Notes: generated by a model from the sequence alone, not told the origin. DNA of 64,000 nucleotides from JBFMHP01 sp040752855 (GCA_040752855.1 JBFMHP010000017.1:131444-195443), one strand, 5' to 3'. Positions 35,342 through 44,689 are shown, counted from the first letter of the stretch. Translations and numbers: made by a program.

Positions 35342-37387
35342 ATGAACCAGCCGGCCGAGAGCGTCATCAAGATCCAAACCCCGCTGCTTCGCGGTGAGAA
35401 ACGCCTGCACATCGCGCTGATCGGCATTCCCAATAGCGGCAAAAGCACGCTGTTCAAGGCGGTCTCCAGCACCGCGCCGCAATCGGGCGAACTGGCCGGC
35501 ACCGTGCGCGCCTACCGGGAGTGCAAGGTACAGATCGGGCTGGACGAGGCCAGCCTGATCGATCTGCCCAGCATCCACTCGCTGCATCATCTGGAAGCCG
35601 ATGACCTCGTCACTCTCAAATATCTGCTCTGGGGCGATGAACGCCCGCCCGTCTCGGCGCATGAGCCCGCAGCCCCGGCGCCGTTCGCCCCGCCCGATGT
35701 GATCATCCAGGTGGCCGACGCCACCAATCTCGCCCGCCATCTGGAACTGACCTTGGAACTGAGCCAGCTCGGCAGGCCCATGGTGCTGGCGCTCAACCGT
35801 TGGGACGAGACGACGCCGAAGGGCATCAACATCAACCACACCGCCCTGAGCCGGCGCCTGGGGGTGCCGGTAGTACCGATGTCCGCGCTGATGGGCCACG
35901 GCATCTCCACGCTGTTCCAGGCAGCCGTCGAGGCCGTGCGCAGCCAGGCCTGTCCCGTGGCGCAACCGCTCAGCGAGCACATCGTGAAAAACCTGCAACC
36001 GCTGAACAGGCAGGTGATGCAGGCCGATCTGCACCAGGCCTTCAGGGTGCCGCACAGTTATCTGCTCACGCAGATCGCCGTGGGGGACGATTTCATCCTC
36101 GACGAATTGCGCCAGCACTTCCCGGCGCTATTGCCCGAGATCCAGCAGGCGCGCGCCGCCGCCACGCAAACGCTGCCCCGCCCGCTGGAGGAAGAGATTC
36201 ACGCCGACCGCCACCATCAGGCGGCCGTGCTCTACGAGGCGGTAACCAAGCTCGGCGCGGCCTATACGCGGCGCGACTGGCGTTACTGGCTCGACGAGCT
36301 GTTCCTGCATCCGTATTGGGGTCTGCTGGGCAGTCTCGCGGTATTTGCGGCGGTGTTGTTCGTGGTATTCGAGGTCAGCGCCTGGCTCGATGGCCTGACG
36401 GTCGCGCGCCTGATCGAGTGGGCCGAACCCTGGCAGCCGACCTCAACCGGCGGGGTGATCGCGCGCGCGGTGCTCGACGGGCTGATCGGCCTGACCGGTA
36501 TCGTCGTCCCCTACATGATCCCGCTGGTGATGCTGCTGGTCGCCCTGGAACAGATGGGCATCATGCACCGCATCGCCTTCGTGGTCGACCGCGGTTTTCA
36601 CCACATCGGCCTGCACGGCGGCGTGGCGGTGCCGATGCTGCTCGGTCTGGGCTGCAACGTCCCGGCGATCTCGGCGGCGGCGGCCACCAGCAGCGGCCGC
36701 GAACGGGTGATCGCCTCGCTGCTGATCACCTTTGTGCCCTGCTCGGCGCGCTCGGCCATCATCCTCGCCTTGGCCGGCAAGTATCTCGGCGGCATCGGCA
36801 TCTTCGCCATCTTCATAACCACCATGGTGGTGATCGCGGTGATGGGCCGCCTGCTCACCCGCCGCTACCCCAAAAGCGGCCCCGGCCAGGTACAGGAGAT
36901 CCCCGCCTACGCCTTGCCGCGATGGCGTCCCCTGCTGGGCACCACCTGGGAACGCACCCGCGACATCCTGACCATCGTCACCCCGCTGCTGGTCGGAGGC
37001 AGCGTGGTGCTGGCGATCCTCGCCCACATCGGCGCCGATGCCATCATCAACACCCTGTTCACGCCGATTACCGCCTGGTGGCTCGGCCTGCCCGTGGTGC
37101 TGGGCGTGCCGATCCTGTTCGGGGTGCTGCGCAAGGAACTCTCGCTGCTGATGATCTACCAGGCGCTCGGCACCTTCGAGATCGGCGGCCTGATGGACTG
37201 GGTGCAGATCACCACCTTCCTGCTGTTTCTTACCTTCTACGTGCCGTGCATCTCCACCTTCGCCGTGATGCTCAAGACCATCGGCCGCAAGGAGGCGCTG
37301 TTCTCCGTCATGCTCTCGGTCACCACCGCATTAGTGATCGCCGGCGTCATACGGATGCTGCTGGAATTTGTGCGCTGGTTCACATAA
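35342..37387 (+). CDS. feoB: Ferrous iron transporter FeoB
   Basis: Inner-membrane Fe(II) permease with a cytoplasmic G-protein domain, 681 residues (shorter than the ~770 of E. coli). G1 is GIPNSGKST (28-36); G3 reads DLPS (74-77) instead of the usual DLPG; G4 is NRWD. After a helical spacer the membrane part begins about residue 315, with the pore/gate motifs LGLGCNVPAISAA and FVPCSARSAIILAL typical of FeoB, and a second gate near LGVPILFGVLRKELSLLM. The start at 35342 follows the Fur box; the frame is open to 35297 but that would overlap the operator. No feoA or feoC is adjacent. The altered G3 may affect GTP hydrolysis. Confidence 0.93.
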   Translation: MNQPAESVIKIQTPLLRGEKRLHIALIGIPNSGKSTLFKAVSSTAPQSGELAGTVRAYRECKVQIGLDEASLIDLPSIHSLHHLEADDLVTLKYLLWGDERPPVSAHEPAAPAPFAPPDVIIQVADATNLARHLELTLELSQLGRPMVLALNRWDETTPKGININHTALSRRLGVPVVPMSALMGHGISTLFQAAVEAVRSQACPVAQPLSEHIVKNLQPLNRQVMQADLHQAFRVPHSYLLTQIAVGDDFILDELRQHFPALLPEIQQARAAATQTLPRPLEEEIHADRHHQAAVLYEAVTKLGAAYTRRDWRYWLDELFLHPYWGLLGSLAVFAAVLFVVFEVSAWLDGLTVARLIEWAEPWQPTSTGGVIARAVLDGLIGLTGIVVPYMIPLVMLLVALEQMGIMHRIAFVVDRGFHHIGLHGGVAVPMLLGLGCNVPAISAAAATSSGRERVIASLLITFVPCSARSAIILALAGKYLGGIGIFAIFITTMVVIAVMGRLLTRRYPKSGPGQVQEIPAYALPRWRPLLGTTWERTRDILTIVTPLLVGGSVVLAILAHIGADAIINTLFTPITAWWLGLPVVLGVPILFGVLRKELSLLMIYQALGTFEIGGLMDWVQITTFLLFLTFYVPCISTFAVMLKTIGRKEALFSVMLSVTTALVIAGVIRMLLEFVRWFT

Positions 37388-37480
37388 TCGCTGCGTTTCC
37401 TCAGGCGGCATTCAAGCCCCTCTCGCCCGGTTCCGATCCAGGTGATACCCTGCCCGCATTTCAACCAACGGAGTTCGTGC

Positions 37481-37957
37481 ATGACAATCAAAACCTGCGC
37501 ACTCAAGCCGGCGTTGCTGGCTGCCGCAATAAGCGCGACATTACTTGGACCGGCCAGCGCATGGTCGGGGGATGTAGACCTCGGGATCAAGATCGACCTC
37601 TCGAACAAAACCCGGGCGCACGAGGAACACGATACCCACCGACATTCCGGCCCGCCGGATCACGCCCCGGCCCACGGCTACCGCGCCAAGCACAAATACC
37701 ACTACTATCCGGATTCGGATGTGTATTTTGATTCCGGGCGCCGGATGTACTTCTATCTGTCGGACAATCGCTGGACGATGTCAGCCAGCATCCCCTTGAA
37801 CCTGAAGGCCCGCCTCGGCGAGCACGTGACCATCGAGATGGATTCCGATAAGCCGTACCGGGAACACGACTCGCACAGACACAAATACCATTCGAAGCAC
37901 AAAGAAAAGCACAAGAATCATCACAAGGAAAAGCACAAGCATGGCGACAGCGGCTAG
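37481..37957 (+). CDS. Exported His/Lys-rich protein downstream of feoB
   Basis: 158-residue exported protein (signal peptide to about residue 28, GPASA). A His-rich segment (HEEHDTHRHSGPPDHAPAH), then a compact aromatic motif (YYPDSDVYFDSGRRMYFYL) followed by WTMSASIPLNLKARLG, and a C-terminal tail of alternating His and Lys (KYHSKHKEKHKNHHKEKHKH). CGGAG eight nt upstream sets ATG 37481. The His content suggests metal binding in the periplasm or at the surface, which would suit its place after feoB (94 bp), but there is no direct proof. The aromatic core recurs in small gammaproteobacterial exported proteins that lack an assigned role. Confidence 0.75.
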   Translation: MTIKTCALKPALLAAAISATLLGPASAWSGDVDLGIKIDLSNKTRAHEEHDTHRHSGPPDHAPAHGYRAKHKYHYYPDSDVYFDSGRRMYFYLSDNRWTMSASIPLNLKARLGEHVTIEMDSDKPYREHDSHRHKYHSKHKEKHKNHHKEKHKHGDSG

Positions 37958-37959
37958 AT

Positions 37960-38093
37960 GTAGGTCGGCATAAGCGCCAGCGTTGCCGACAAAAATGCGA
38001 CGGCAATCAGTGCCGCCAGGCACACGACAACATTATAATGTGTGGCTGCGCAACACTTGGTGGGTTACGCAAAAAGCGCTTCACCCACCCTAC
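37960..38093. repeat. Composite dispersed repeat (family A left half, family B right half)
   Basis: Begins GTAGGTCGGCATAAGCGCCA (family A) with its pairing arm to GCCGAC at 37990, and ends TTGGTGGGTTACGC...CACCCACCCTAC (family B) one nt before the yheS stop codon. Length 134 bp, close to the family B copies. Confidence 0.78.
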
Positions 38094-38094
38094 G

Positions 38095-39999
38095 CTATTC
38101 CTCCATGGCCTCGATCTGTTCAGACAGATCCAGCCACTTCATCTCCAACGCTTCGAGTAAACACTTAATCTCACCCTGGCGCGCCAGCGCGGTCTTGAGA
38201 CGATCCTTGGCCGAATTTTCATAGAGTGCACTGTCCGCGAGCTGCTGCTCGATCGCCTGCCGCTCTGCGGTCAGTTGTTCGATTTGTTGTTCGGCGCGCT
38301 GCAATTCCTTTTTCAGCGGTTGCAGGCGTTGGCGCTGCTCGGCCTCCAGGCGTTTGCGTTCCTTGCGCGCGGCGGCGCTGTGATCCTTCGTGCCGACATC
38401 CTCTGATGAGTCGCCGACCGCCTGCGCTTCACGTCGACGCGCGAGCCACGCGGCATAATCCTGCATATCGCCATCGAACTCGGCCACCTGCCCATCGGCC
38501 ACCAGCAGAAACTTATCCGCCGCCGCATTCAACAGGCTGCGGTCGTGCGAGACGACCACCATCGCGCCCTCGAAACCTTGCAGCGCCAGAGCGAGCGCAT
38601 CGCGCATCTCCAGATCGAGGTGGTTGGTCGGCTCGTCCATCAACAGGAGATTGGGCCGCTGATAGACGAGCAGCGCCAGCACCAGTCGCGCCTTCTCACC
38701 GCCGGAGAACGTGGCGATTTCGTCGTAGACGCGGTCACCGATGAAGCCGAATCCGCCGAGATAATCGCGCAGTTGTTGCTCGGTGGCATTCGCATCCAAC
38801 CGTTGCACATGCGCCAGCGCGCTGTCGTGGCCGTGCAATTGCTCCAGCTGGTGCTGAGCGAAATAGCCGATGCGCAGCTCCGCCGCCTGCGTGATCTTGC
38901 CAGACTGCGGGGCGAGTTCCCCGGCCAGCAGTTTCATCAGGGTGGACTTGCCCGCGCCATTGGGCCCGAGCAGACCGATGCGATCGCCCGGCACCAGGCT
39001 CAACCCGACCGACTGCAGGATGGTCTTATTCGGATAACCGGCATCAACCTCATCGAGCGTGAGCAAGGGGCGCGGCAACTTGTGTGGGGCGCGGAATTCG
39101 AAATGAAACGGCGAATCGACGTGCGCGGCAGAGATCAGTTCCATGCGCGCGAGGGCCTTCAAGCGGCTCTGCGCCTGGCGCGCCTTGGTAGCCTTGGCGC
39201 GGAAGCGGTCGACATAGCCGCGGATGTGCGCGATCTCGCGCTGCTGCTTTACATACGCCGCCTGCTGGCGCGCCAAGGCCTCGGCGCGGGCGCGCTCGAA
39301 GGCGGTGTAGTTGCCGGTGTACAGCGTCACGCGCTGCGCTTCGAGACAGGCGATATGATCGATGACGTTATCGAGAAAATCGCGGTCATGCGAGATCAAC
39401 AGCAAGGTGCCAGGATAGGCGCGCAGCCACTCTTCCAGCCAGATCACCGCGTCGAGATCGAGGTGATTGGTCGGCTCATCGAGCAGCAGCAGATCCGAAC
39501 GGCACATCAAGGCCTGCGCCAGATTCAGACGCATGCGCCAACCGCCGGAAAACGAAGCGACCGGCGCGGTCTCCTGCGCGGGCATGAAGCCCAGGCCGTT
39601 CAGCAACCGCGCGGCGCGCGAGCGCGCCTGATAGCCGCCGATGGTATCGAGCCGCGCGTGCAAGGCGGCGATCGCAGAGCCATCATCGCGCGCCTCGGCC
39701 TGCGCCAATTGCTGCTGCACCGCGCGCAGCTCGCGGTCGCCGTCGAGCACGTATTCGATCGCGGGAATGTCGGTGGCCGGCATTTCCTGCGCGACGTGCG
39801 CGATCACCCAGCCGCGCGGCAGGCTCGCCTCGCCGCGGTCGGCGTGCAACTCACCGCGCAACAGGGCGAACAGGCTGGATTTGCCGACGCCGTTGGCGCC
39901 GACCAGCCCCACGTGTTGACCGGCGTGGACGACAAATGAAGCGGATTCGAACAAGACCTTGGTGCCGCGGCGCAGCGCGACATCGTTGAAGGACAGCAT
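38095..39999 (-). CDS. yheS: ABC-F ATPase, YheS type
   Basis: Cytoplasmic ribosome-associated ABC-F protein of 634 residues (E. coli YheS has 637). Two ATPase domains are each complete: Walker A GANGVGKSS and GPNGAGKST, signatures FSGGWRMRLNLAQAL and FSGGEKARLVLALL, Walker B LLLLDEPTNHLD and LLLMDEPTNHLD. The inter-domain P-site linker contains YVDRFRAKATKARQAQSR. A coiled-coil tail (about 545-634) follows. ABC-F proteins ease ribosome stalling. It starts 3 nt after the UPF0149 gene, so they are one operon. Confidence 0.95.
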   Translation of the reverse strand: MLSFNDVALRRGTKVLFESASFVVHAGQHVGLVGANGVGKSSLFALLRGELHADRGEASLPRGWVIAHVAQEMPATDIPAIEYVLDGDRELRAVQQQLAQAEARDDGSAIAALHARLDTIGGYQARSRAARLLNGLGFMPAQETAPVASFSGGWRMRLNLAQALMCRSDLLLLDEPTNHLDLDAVIWLEEWLRAYPGTLLLISHDRDFLDNVIDHIACLEAQRVTLYTGNYTAFERARAEALARQQAAYVKQQREIAHIRGYVDRFRAKATKARQAQSRLKALARMELISAAHVDSPFHFEFRAPHKLPRPLLTLDEVDAGYPNKTILQSVGLSLVPGDRIGLLGPNGAGKSTLMKLLAGELAPQSGKITQAAELRIGYFAQHQLEQLHGHDSALAHVQRLDANATEQQLRDYLGGFGFIGDRVYDEIATFSGGEKARLVLALLVYQRPNLLLMDEPTNHLDLEMRDALALALQGFEGAMVVVSHDRSLLNAAADKFLLVADGQVAEFDGDMQDYAAWLARRREAQAVGDSSEDVGTKDHSAAARKERKRLEAEQRQRLQPLKKELQRAEQQIEQLTAERQAIEQQLADSALYENSAKDRLKTALARQGEIKCLLEALEMKWLDLSEQIEAMEE

Positions 40000-40002
40000 G
40001 GG

Positions 40003-40614
40003 TCAATCGAGCTCGGAGAAATCCGAGCGCAGCGTTGTGCCGATATCGGCATAATCAGCCATGGCGGGCTCCAGATCCGCGAGCACCGCCTCGGCCATCG
40101 CCTCGAAGGTCTCGCCGGGTTGGCCGAATTCCTGATGATAGGAACGCGCCAGCTCCGGATTGGCGAAGAAACTCAGCACCATGACGCAGGTGCCGATGTC
40201 ATCGTCGACATCCTCCGGCAGATCCTCCCACACCTCCTCAAGCCAGGTGTGGCCGGCGACGAAACCATTGGCCCAGCGGTGCAGCGGTGATTCGGTTTTG
40301 AAATGATCCGACACCGAGACGCCGGCGGGCAGCGCAAGGGGAAATTTGACTTGGTGCTCCTGCACCTGGGCTTGCAGGCTGCCGAATAAACAGTCCAGTT
40401 CCTCGAAGAACAGGGCCGCTTGCTGCGGATCATCGACGCCCGGGTCCTGACCATCGAAGATCTGCTCCATCCACTCGCCTTGCGGGATTTCATCCGGCGC
40501 GCAGACGATCGCGAACAAATAACCCAGCAGTTCCTCGTAATTGAACGTGCCCTCCGGCCGCTCGGGTGATGCAAGAAAAGCGCGCACCGCCGCGACATTG
40601 CAATCTTGAAACAT
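40003..40614 (-). CDS. UPF0149 family protein (YgfB/YecA-like)
   Basis: 203-residue cytoplasmic protein of the UPF0149 family. Recognisable are the N-terminal NYEELLGYLFAIVCAPDEIPQGEWM and the central RWANGFVAGHTWLEEVW, plus the C-terminal helix pair EAMAEAVLADLEPAMADYAD. There is no C-terminal zinc SEC-C motif. GAGG six nt before ATG 40614 fixes the start; the frame is open to 40653. YgfB-type proteins have been linked to gene regulation in pseudomonads, but no role is assigned here. Confidence 0.88.
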   Translation of the reverse strand: MFQDCNVAAVRAFLASPERPEGTFNYEELLGYLFAIVCAPDEIPQGEWMEQIFDGQDPGVDDPQQAALFFEELDCLFGSLQAQVQEHQVKFPLALPAGVSVSDHFKTESPLHRWANGFVAGHTWLEEVWEDLPEDVDDDIGTCVMVLSFFANPELARSYHQEFGQPGETFEAMAEAVLADLEPAMADYADIGTTLRSDFSELD

Positions 40615-40830
40615 ATTCACCTCACCCATCTCGCTCACCTTTGCCGTCGGCATAAATCGGTGGGTGATTCTACTACAACCCCAAGCGGCCCGATATGGGC
40701 GCGAGTATGAAACAACCGTCGACTGGACTATCCTGTCATCAGCAAGTAGCCTGAGTGAATCCCAGGCTAGGCAGTGATTCGCAGATATCGTTCCAGCACG
40801 CCCGCATCATTCGAAGAACAAGGAACGGCC

Positions 40831-43110
40831 ATGACCGAGAACAACAAGACCAACGCTGAAAACCAAGAGTGGGTGGCCTATCGCGCCAAGGAAGCCGACC
40901 AAGGCTTTGGCCCGGTGCTGGGCGAGGAAAAAAAATACCTGCGCAAAAAGCGCGGCCTGGCCGAAGATGCAGACGTCGATGAACTCAAGGCGCTGTGCCT
41001 CTCCGGCGGCGGCATCCGTTCCGCCGCGTTCTGCTCCGGCGTGCTCCAGGCCTTGGCCTACCGCAACTGGCTGAGAAAATTCGACTACCTCTCCACGGTC
41101 TCCGGCGGCGGCTATATCGGCACCTCGGTCAGCTGGCTGCTGCACCGGGATTGGGGCGACCATAACGGCAAACCCATCCAATTCGGCACCAGCCGCGAGA
41201 ACTTTCCGTACGGCACCTATCCGGTCTGGACCCGTGACCGCGACGAGGAGGCGCTCGAGGAACCGCCCGCGCCCCCGCTCGACCGCTCCGAATACCAAGG
41301 CCGCAGCCGCGGCGCCATGCTGCGCTGGCTGCGCCAGCACGCCAAATTCCTCACGCCCGGCCGCGGCATCAACATCCTGTCCTTGGCGGCGGTGGTGCTG
41401 CGCGGCAGCTTCCTCAGCCTGTTCGTGTACATCACGCTGCTGGTATTTCTGTTCATGCTGCTCAACGCCGCCGGCTTTTTCGACAAGCTCCGCCTGCCGT
41501 GGGACGCGACAAGCCGCATTGCCCTGCCCTGGATCGCCGCCGGCGCGTTGGGCGCGCTGCTCGCCGTCGGCGCCTTTGTGTATTCGTTCATCACCCACGA
41601 TGCACGGACGCCGGACGGCAAAAACAGCCGCTATCATTTCCGCCGCTTCTATGAGATCTGGTCCGGACGGACCCTGCTGGCGATCCTGTTGCTGGCGGCG
41701 CTCGGCGCCCTGCCCCTGGCGCACGGCAAACTCCAGCAATACTACATCGGCCTGGCCGGCCAGACCGGCGCGGCCTCGACCCTGCTCGGGCTGCTGGCGT
41801 CACTCTGGGCGTTTATGAAATCGGGCGAGAAGGAGCCAGGCAAGGTACCGATGGGCGTGGTCGTCGCGCTGGGTTCGATCTTCATGCTGTTCGGCCTGTT
41901 GCTGCTCGGTTATTCCTGGTCGATAGCCAGTCTGGCCGTGATCAAGCAATCGCCCGCGCTCGGCCTGTCATGTTTCGCCTTGCTCGCGCTCGTGACCCTC
42001 ATCATCGCCTATCACGCCAATCTGAATTACATCTCCATTCACCGCTATTACCGCGACCGCCTGATGGAGACCTTTTTGCCGGACGTGCACAAGGCCTTCG
42101 ATCCCGACAAGTACCACTCGGTCACCGCCGACCTGGCGGAGGACTTCCGTCTGCACGATCTCTACCGGCAAGCCGCGCACAACGCGCGGCCCGATGCCCT
42201 CCCGCCCTATCACATCATCAACGCCAATATCGTGACGGTGGAATCCCCGATCCCAAAATACCGCGGGCGCGGCGGCGACAATTTCATGCTCTCCGCCTGC
42301 TATTGCGGCAGCAACGCCTCGGGCGGCTGGCGCGCCACCCGCACCTTGATGGGCGGCGGTATGACCCTGCCGACCGCCATGGCCATCTCGGGGGCGGCGG
42401 TCAATCCCAGCGCGGGCTGTGGCGGCGAAGGGGTGACGCGCCAGCCGTTTCTGTCCATGTTGATGGGGCTGCTGAACATCCGGCTGGGCTACTGGGCGCC
42501 GAATCCGAACGCGCAGTACCTCGGCCGCAGCACGACCCCCAATTTCCTCTGGCCGGGACTGTGGGAGGTGTTCCTGCGCCGCAATCTCAGCGAGCGCAGC
42601 TGGCTGATCCAGCTTACCGACGGGGGCCACTTCGAAAACCTCGGCATCTATGAAATGATCCGGCGCAAGGCCCGGCTGATCATCGTTTGCGATGCCGGCG
42701 CGGACCCCGGCTACACCTTCGATGACCTGGCCAACGCCATCGAAAAGGTGCGCGTGGACTTCGGCGCGCTCATCGACATCGACAACAAAAAACTGCAAAA
42801 GCTCATCCCCGGCAAGCAGTTGGCGCACGGCGAGCTGTCCGACGGCCTGTATTACGCCGACCAGGGCTTCATCACCGCCAACATCGATTACGGGGACAAA
42901 TCGCATGGCAAACTGATCTATATCAAGGCCACGCTGATCCCGTCGCTCACGGCGGACATGTACGGCTACAAGTGCCAGCACCCCGCGTTCCCGCATGAAT
43001 CCACCGGGGATCAGTTCTTCGATGAACGGCAGTTCGAGGCCTACCGCGAACTCGGCTACCAGATTGCCTGGACCATGATGGAGCGACTGGGCGACGACAC
43101 CCTCGATTGA
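40831..43110 (+). CDS. Membrane-embedded patatin-like phospholipase
   Basis: 759-residue protein with a split patatin fold. The oxyanion-hole motif is SGGGIRSAAFCSGVL (about 55-70) and the nucleophile serine is in TVSGGGYIGTS, a variant of GxSxG of the cPLA2/lysophospholipase style. The Asp of the dyad is in LTDGGHFENLGIYEMI near residue 600. Between them lie about six hydrophobic segments (residues about 190-420; LFVYITLLVFLFMLL, LLAILLLAALGALPLA, VVALGSIFMLFGLLLLGY), so the catalytic halves flank a membrane domain. AGGA six nt before ATG 40831 sets the start. It probably hydrolyses membrane lipids; the biological role is unknown. Confidence 0.85.
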   Translation: MTENNKTNAENQEWVAYRAKEADQGFGPVLGEEKKYLRKKRGLAEDADVDELKALCLSGGGIRSAAFCSGVLQALAYRNWLRKFDYLSTVSGGGYIGTSVSWLLHRDWGDHNGKPIQFGTSRENFPYGTYPVWTRDRDEEALEEPPAPPLDRSEYQGRSRGAMLRWLRQHAKFLTPGRGINILSLAAVVLRGSFLSLFVYITLLVFLFMLLNAAGFFDKLRLPWDATSRIALPWIAAGALGALLAVGAFVYSFITHDARTPDGKNSRYHFRRFYEIWSGRTLLAILLLAALGALPLAHGKLQQYYIGLAGQTGAASTLLGLLASLWAFMKSGEKEPGKVPMGVVVALGSIFMLFGLLLLGYSWSIASLAVIKQSPALGLSCFALLALVTLIIAYHANLNYISIHRYYRDRLMETFLPDVHKAFDPDKYHSVTADLAEDFRLHDLYRQAAHNARPDALPPYHIINANIVTVESPIPKYRGRGGDNFMLSACYCGSNASGGWRATRTLMGGGMTLPTAMAISGAAVNPSAGCGGEGVTRQPFLSMLMGLLNIRLGYWAPNPNAQYLGRSTTPNFLWPGLWEVFLRRNLSERSWLIQLTDGGHFENLGIYEMIRRKARLIIVCDAGADPGYTFDDLANAIEKVRVDFGALIDIDNKKLQKLIPGKQLAHGELSDGLYYADQGFITANIDYGDKSHGKLIYIKATLIPSLTADMYGYKCQHPAFPHESTGDQFFDERQFEAYRELGYQIAWTMMERLGDDTLD

Positions 43111-43201
43111 GCGCCCCGGAAGCAGAATTTTCTGTTCTCCGACGCCCGATTTTGCATAAAATTGGCGCGCAGCTTAAACAGTTGGAATCCTGTGTTACGA
43201 C

Positions 43202-43828
43202 ATGCGGTCTCAAGACTTCGACAATATCGCGTTACTCATCGGACTGGCCATCCTCGGGATTGCCTTGATGTATCTCGTTTCCGCCGCCATCGCCTGGCTG
43301 CAAAGACGCCGCGGCACCGCCGACGAGCGCCAGATCGAGAAACTGATCAAGAAGCACAACCTCGCCTATTTAAAGAAAGCCACGCTCTCCGATGGCGTCG
43401 ACGGCTATATCTTCGCCGATTATCTGATCCAGCTGCCCAGGGAGATCATCACACTCAATGTGCTGCTGCACCCCGGCAACATCTTCGGCGGCGACAAGCT
43501 TCATCTATGGACACAAGTCCATCACGGCCGCTCCACCACTTTTCAGAACCCGCTGATCCAGGCCAAGGCCTTCGCCCAACGCTGCACGCAGTTGATCGAT
43601 GGCATGCCAGTCTCCGCCTATGTGCTGTTCGGGCGGCAAAGCCGCTTTCCCAAGGGCGTCCCGCAGGGCGTCTTGTTTCTGGAGACCTTCAAAAGCAACC
43701 TGGAATCCTTCGACAAAGCCGCCCCGACCGATCCGGCGTGCGAAAAGGCCTGGCGACAGCTCGTGGAAATCGCCGCCGAGCATCAGCAAGCCTTGCGGTC
43801 TGAAGCGAGCCTATCCAGGCCGCTGTAA
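43202..43828 (+). CDS. Membrane-anchored protein with a NERD-like domain
   Basis: 208-residue protein with one N-terminal membrane helix (about 9-31, LLIGLAILGIALMYLVSA) and a cytoplasmic domain. The order IFADYLIQLPREIITLNVLLHPGNIFGG then LHLWTQV (in pieces) and QNPLIQAKAFAQRC follows the NERD (nuclease-related) pattern of D..., E-x-K, W and QN..Q. The E-x-K pair is replaced by TLNV, so nuclease activity is doubtful. The start has no clear Shine-Dalgarno. It is 91 bp after the patatin gene on the same strand. The domain call is tentative. Confidence 0.6.
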   Translation: MRSQDFDNIALLIGLAILGIALMYLVSAAIAWLQRRRGTADERQIEKLIKKHNLAYLKKATLSDGVDGYIFADYLIQLPREIITLNVLLHPGNIFGGDKLHLWTQVHHGRSTTFQNPLIQAKAFAQRCTQLIDGMPVSAYVLFGRQSRFPKGVPQGVLFLETFKSNLESFDKAAPTDPACEKAWRQLVEIAAEHQQALRSEASLSRPL

Positions 43829-43879
43829 CAAACCGCCGGCAACCGCGTCTTCATTCCAACGCAACCTGTGGAGACCCCC

Positions 43880-44476
43880 ATGAAGAAGATCGTTGGAATC
43901 GCACTGCTGCTCGCCTACTGCGGCCTAGCCCTGGCCCAGGACCAGGCCCCGACGGCATACGCCAAGGCCACCTTCGCCGGTGGCTGCTTCTGGTGCATGG
44001 AGCCGCCGTTCGACAAGCTCGATGGCGTGATCTCCACCACCTCCGGCTACACCGGAGGCCATAAACTCAATCCCAGCTACGAGGAAGTCTCCGCCGGCGG
44101 CACCGGCCATGCCGAGGCGGTGGAGGTCGTCTATGATCCGAACAAGATCAGCTATCAGAAGCTCCTGGAGGTGTTCTGGCACAACATCGATCCGACCGTG
44201 CGCAATCGCCAGTTCTGCGACCACGGCAGCCAATACCGCACCGCCATCTTCTATCACAACGACGCGCAGAAGGCCCTGGCCGAGGCCTCCAAGGCGCAAC
44301 TGGAAAAGACCAAACCCTTCAGCGCCCCGATCGTGACCGAGATCACCGCCGCCGGCACCTTCTATCCCGCCGAGGACTACCATCAGGATTACTATCAGAA
44401 GAACCCGATCCGCTATAAGTACTATCGTTATAGCTGTGGACGCGATAAGCGTCTGGAGGAACTCTGGGGCAAATAA
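43880..44476 (+). CDS. msrA: Peptide-methionine (S)-S-oxide reductase, exported
   Basis: Reduces methionine-S-sulfoxide in oxidised proteins. 198 residues with a signal peptide (MKKIVGIALLLAYCGLALA), so it acts in the periplasm, unlike cytoplasmic MsrA. The catalytic Cys is in GGCFWCMEP; GGTGHAEAVEV, NRQFCDHGSQYRTAI and PAEDYHQDYYQKNP are conserved. A C-terminal Cys (YRYSCGRDKR) may be a recycling cysteine. GGAG six nt before ATG 43880. Confidence 0.95.
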   Translation: MKKIVGIALLLAYCGLALAQDQAPTAYAKATFAGGCFWCMEPPFDKLDGVISTTSGYTGGHKLNPSYEEVSAGGTGHAEAVEVVYDPNKISYQKLLEVFWHNIDPTVRNRQFCDHGSQYRTAIFYHNDAQKALAEASKAQLEKTKPFSAPIVTEITAAGTFYPAEDYHQDYYQKNPIRYKYYRYSCGRDKRLEELWGK

Positions 44477-44599
44477 TGTAGGGTGGGTGGAGGCGTTTTT
44501 CGCCGTAACCCACCAACTCGTGCCGAAGGCACTCGATATAAATTGAATTGCAGCGCAATGCTTGGCGGGTTACGCAAAAAAAGCTTCTCCCACCCTACA
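44477..44599. repeat. 123-bp dispersed repeat, inverted ends (family B)
   Basis: Begins TGTAGGGTGGGTGGAGGCG, one nt after the msrA stop, and ends TCTCCCACCCTACA; internal arms GTAACCCACCAA and TTGGCGGGTTACG. It is nearly the same length as the copy at 19617-19740. Nothing else is seen in the 213-bp gap to the next gene. Confidence 0.83.
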
Positions 44600-44689
44600 T
44601 TGATGGACGCATCTGGAATTTGACATGCCGCCAGGAACCATTGCGTTTTATAATGGCCGGATCGTCAGCCATGGCCAATAGACCACCCC

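Noticed and set aside
35800..37731. 643-codon plus-strand open frame
   Set aside because: Out-of-frame shadow of feoB; the product is Arg/Pro/His-rich and has no fold signature.
38545..39939. 464-codon frame opposite yheS
   Set aside because: Antisense shadow; yheS has both complete ATPase domains on the other strand.
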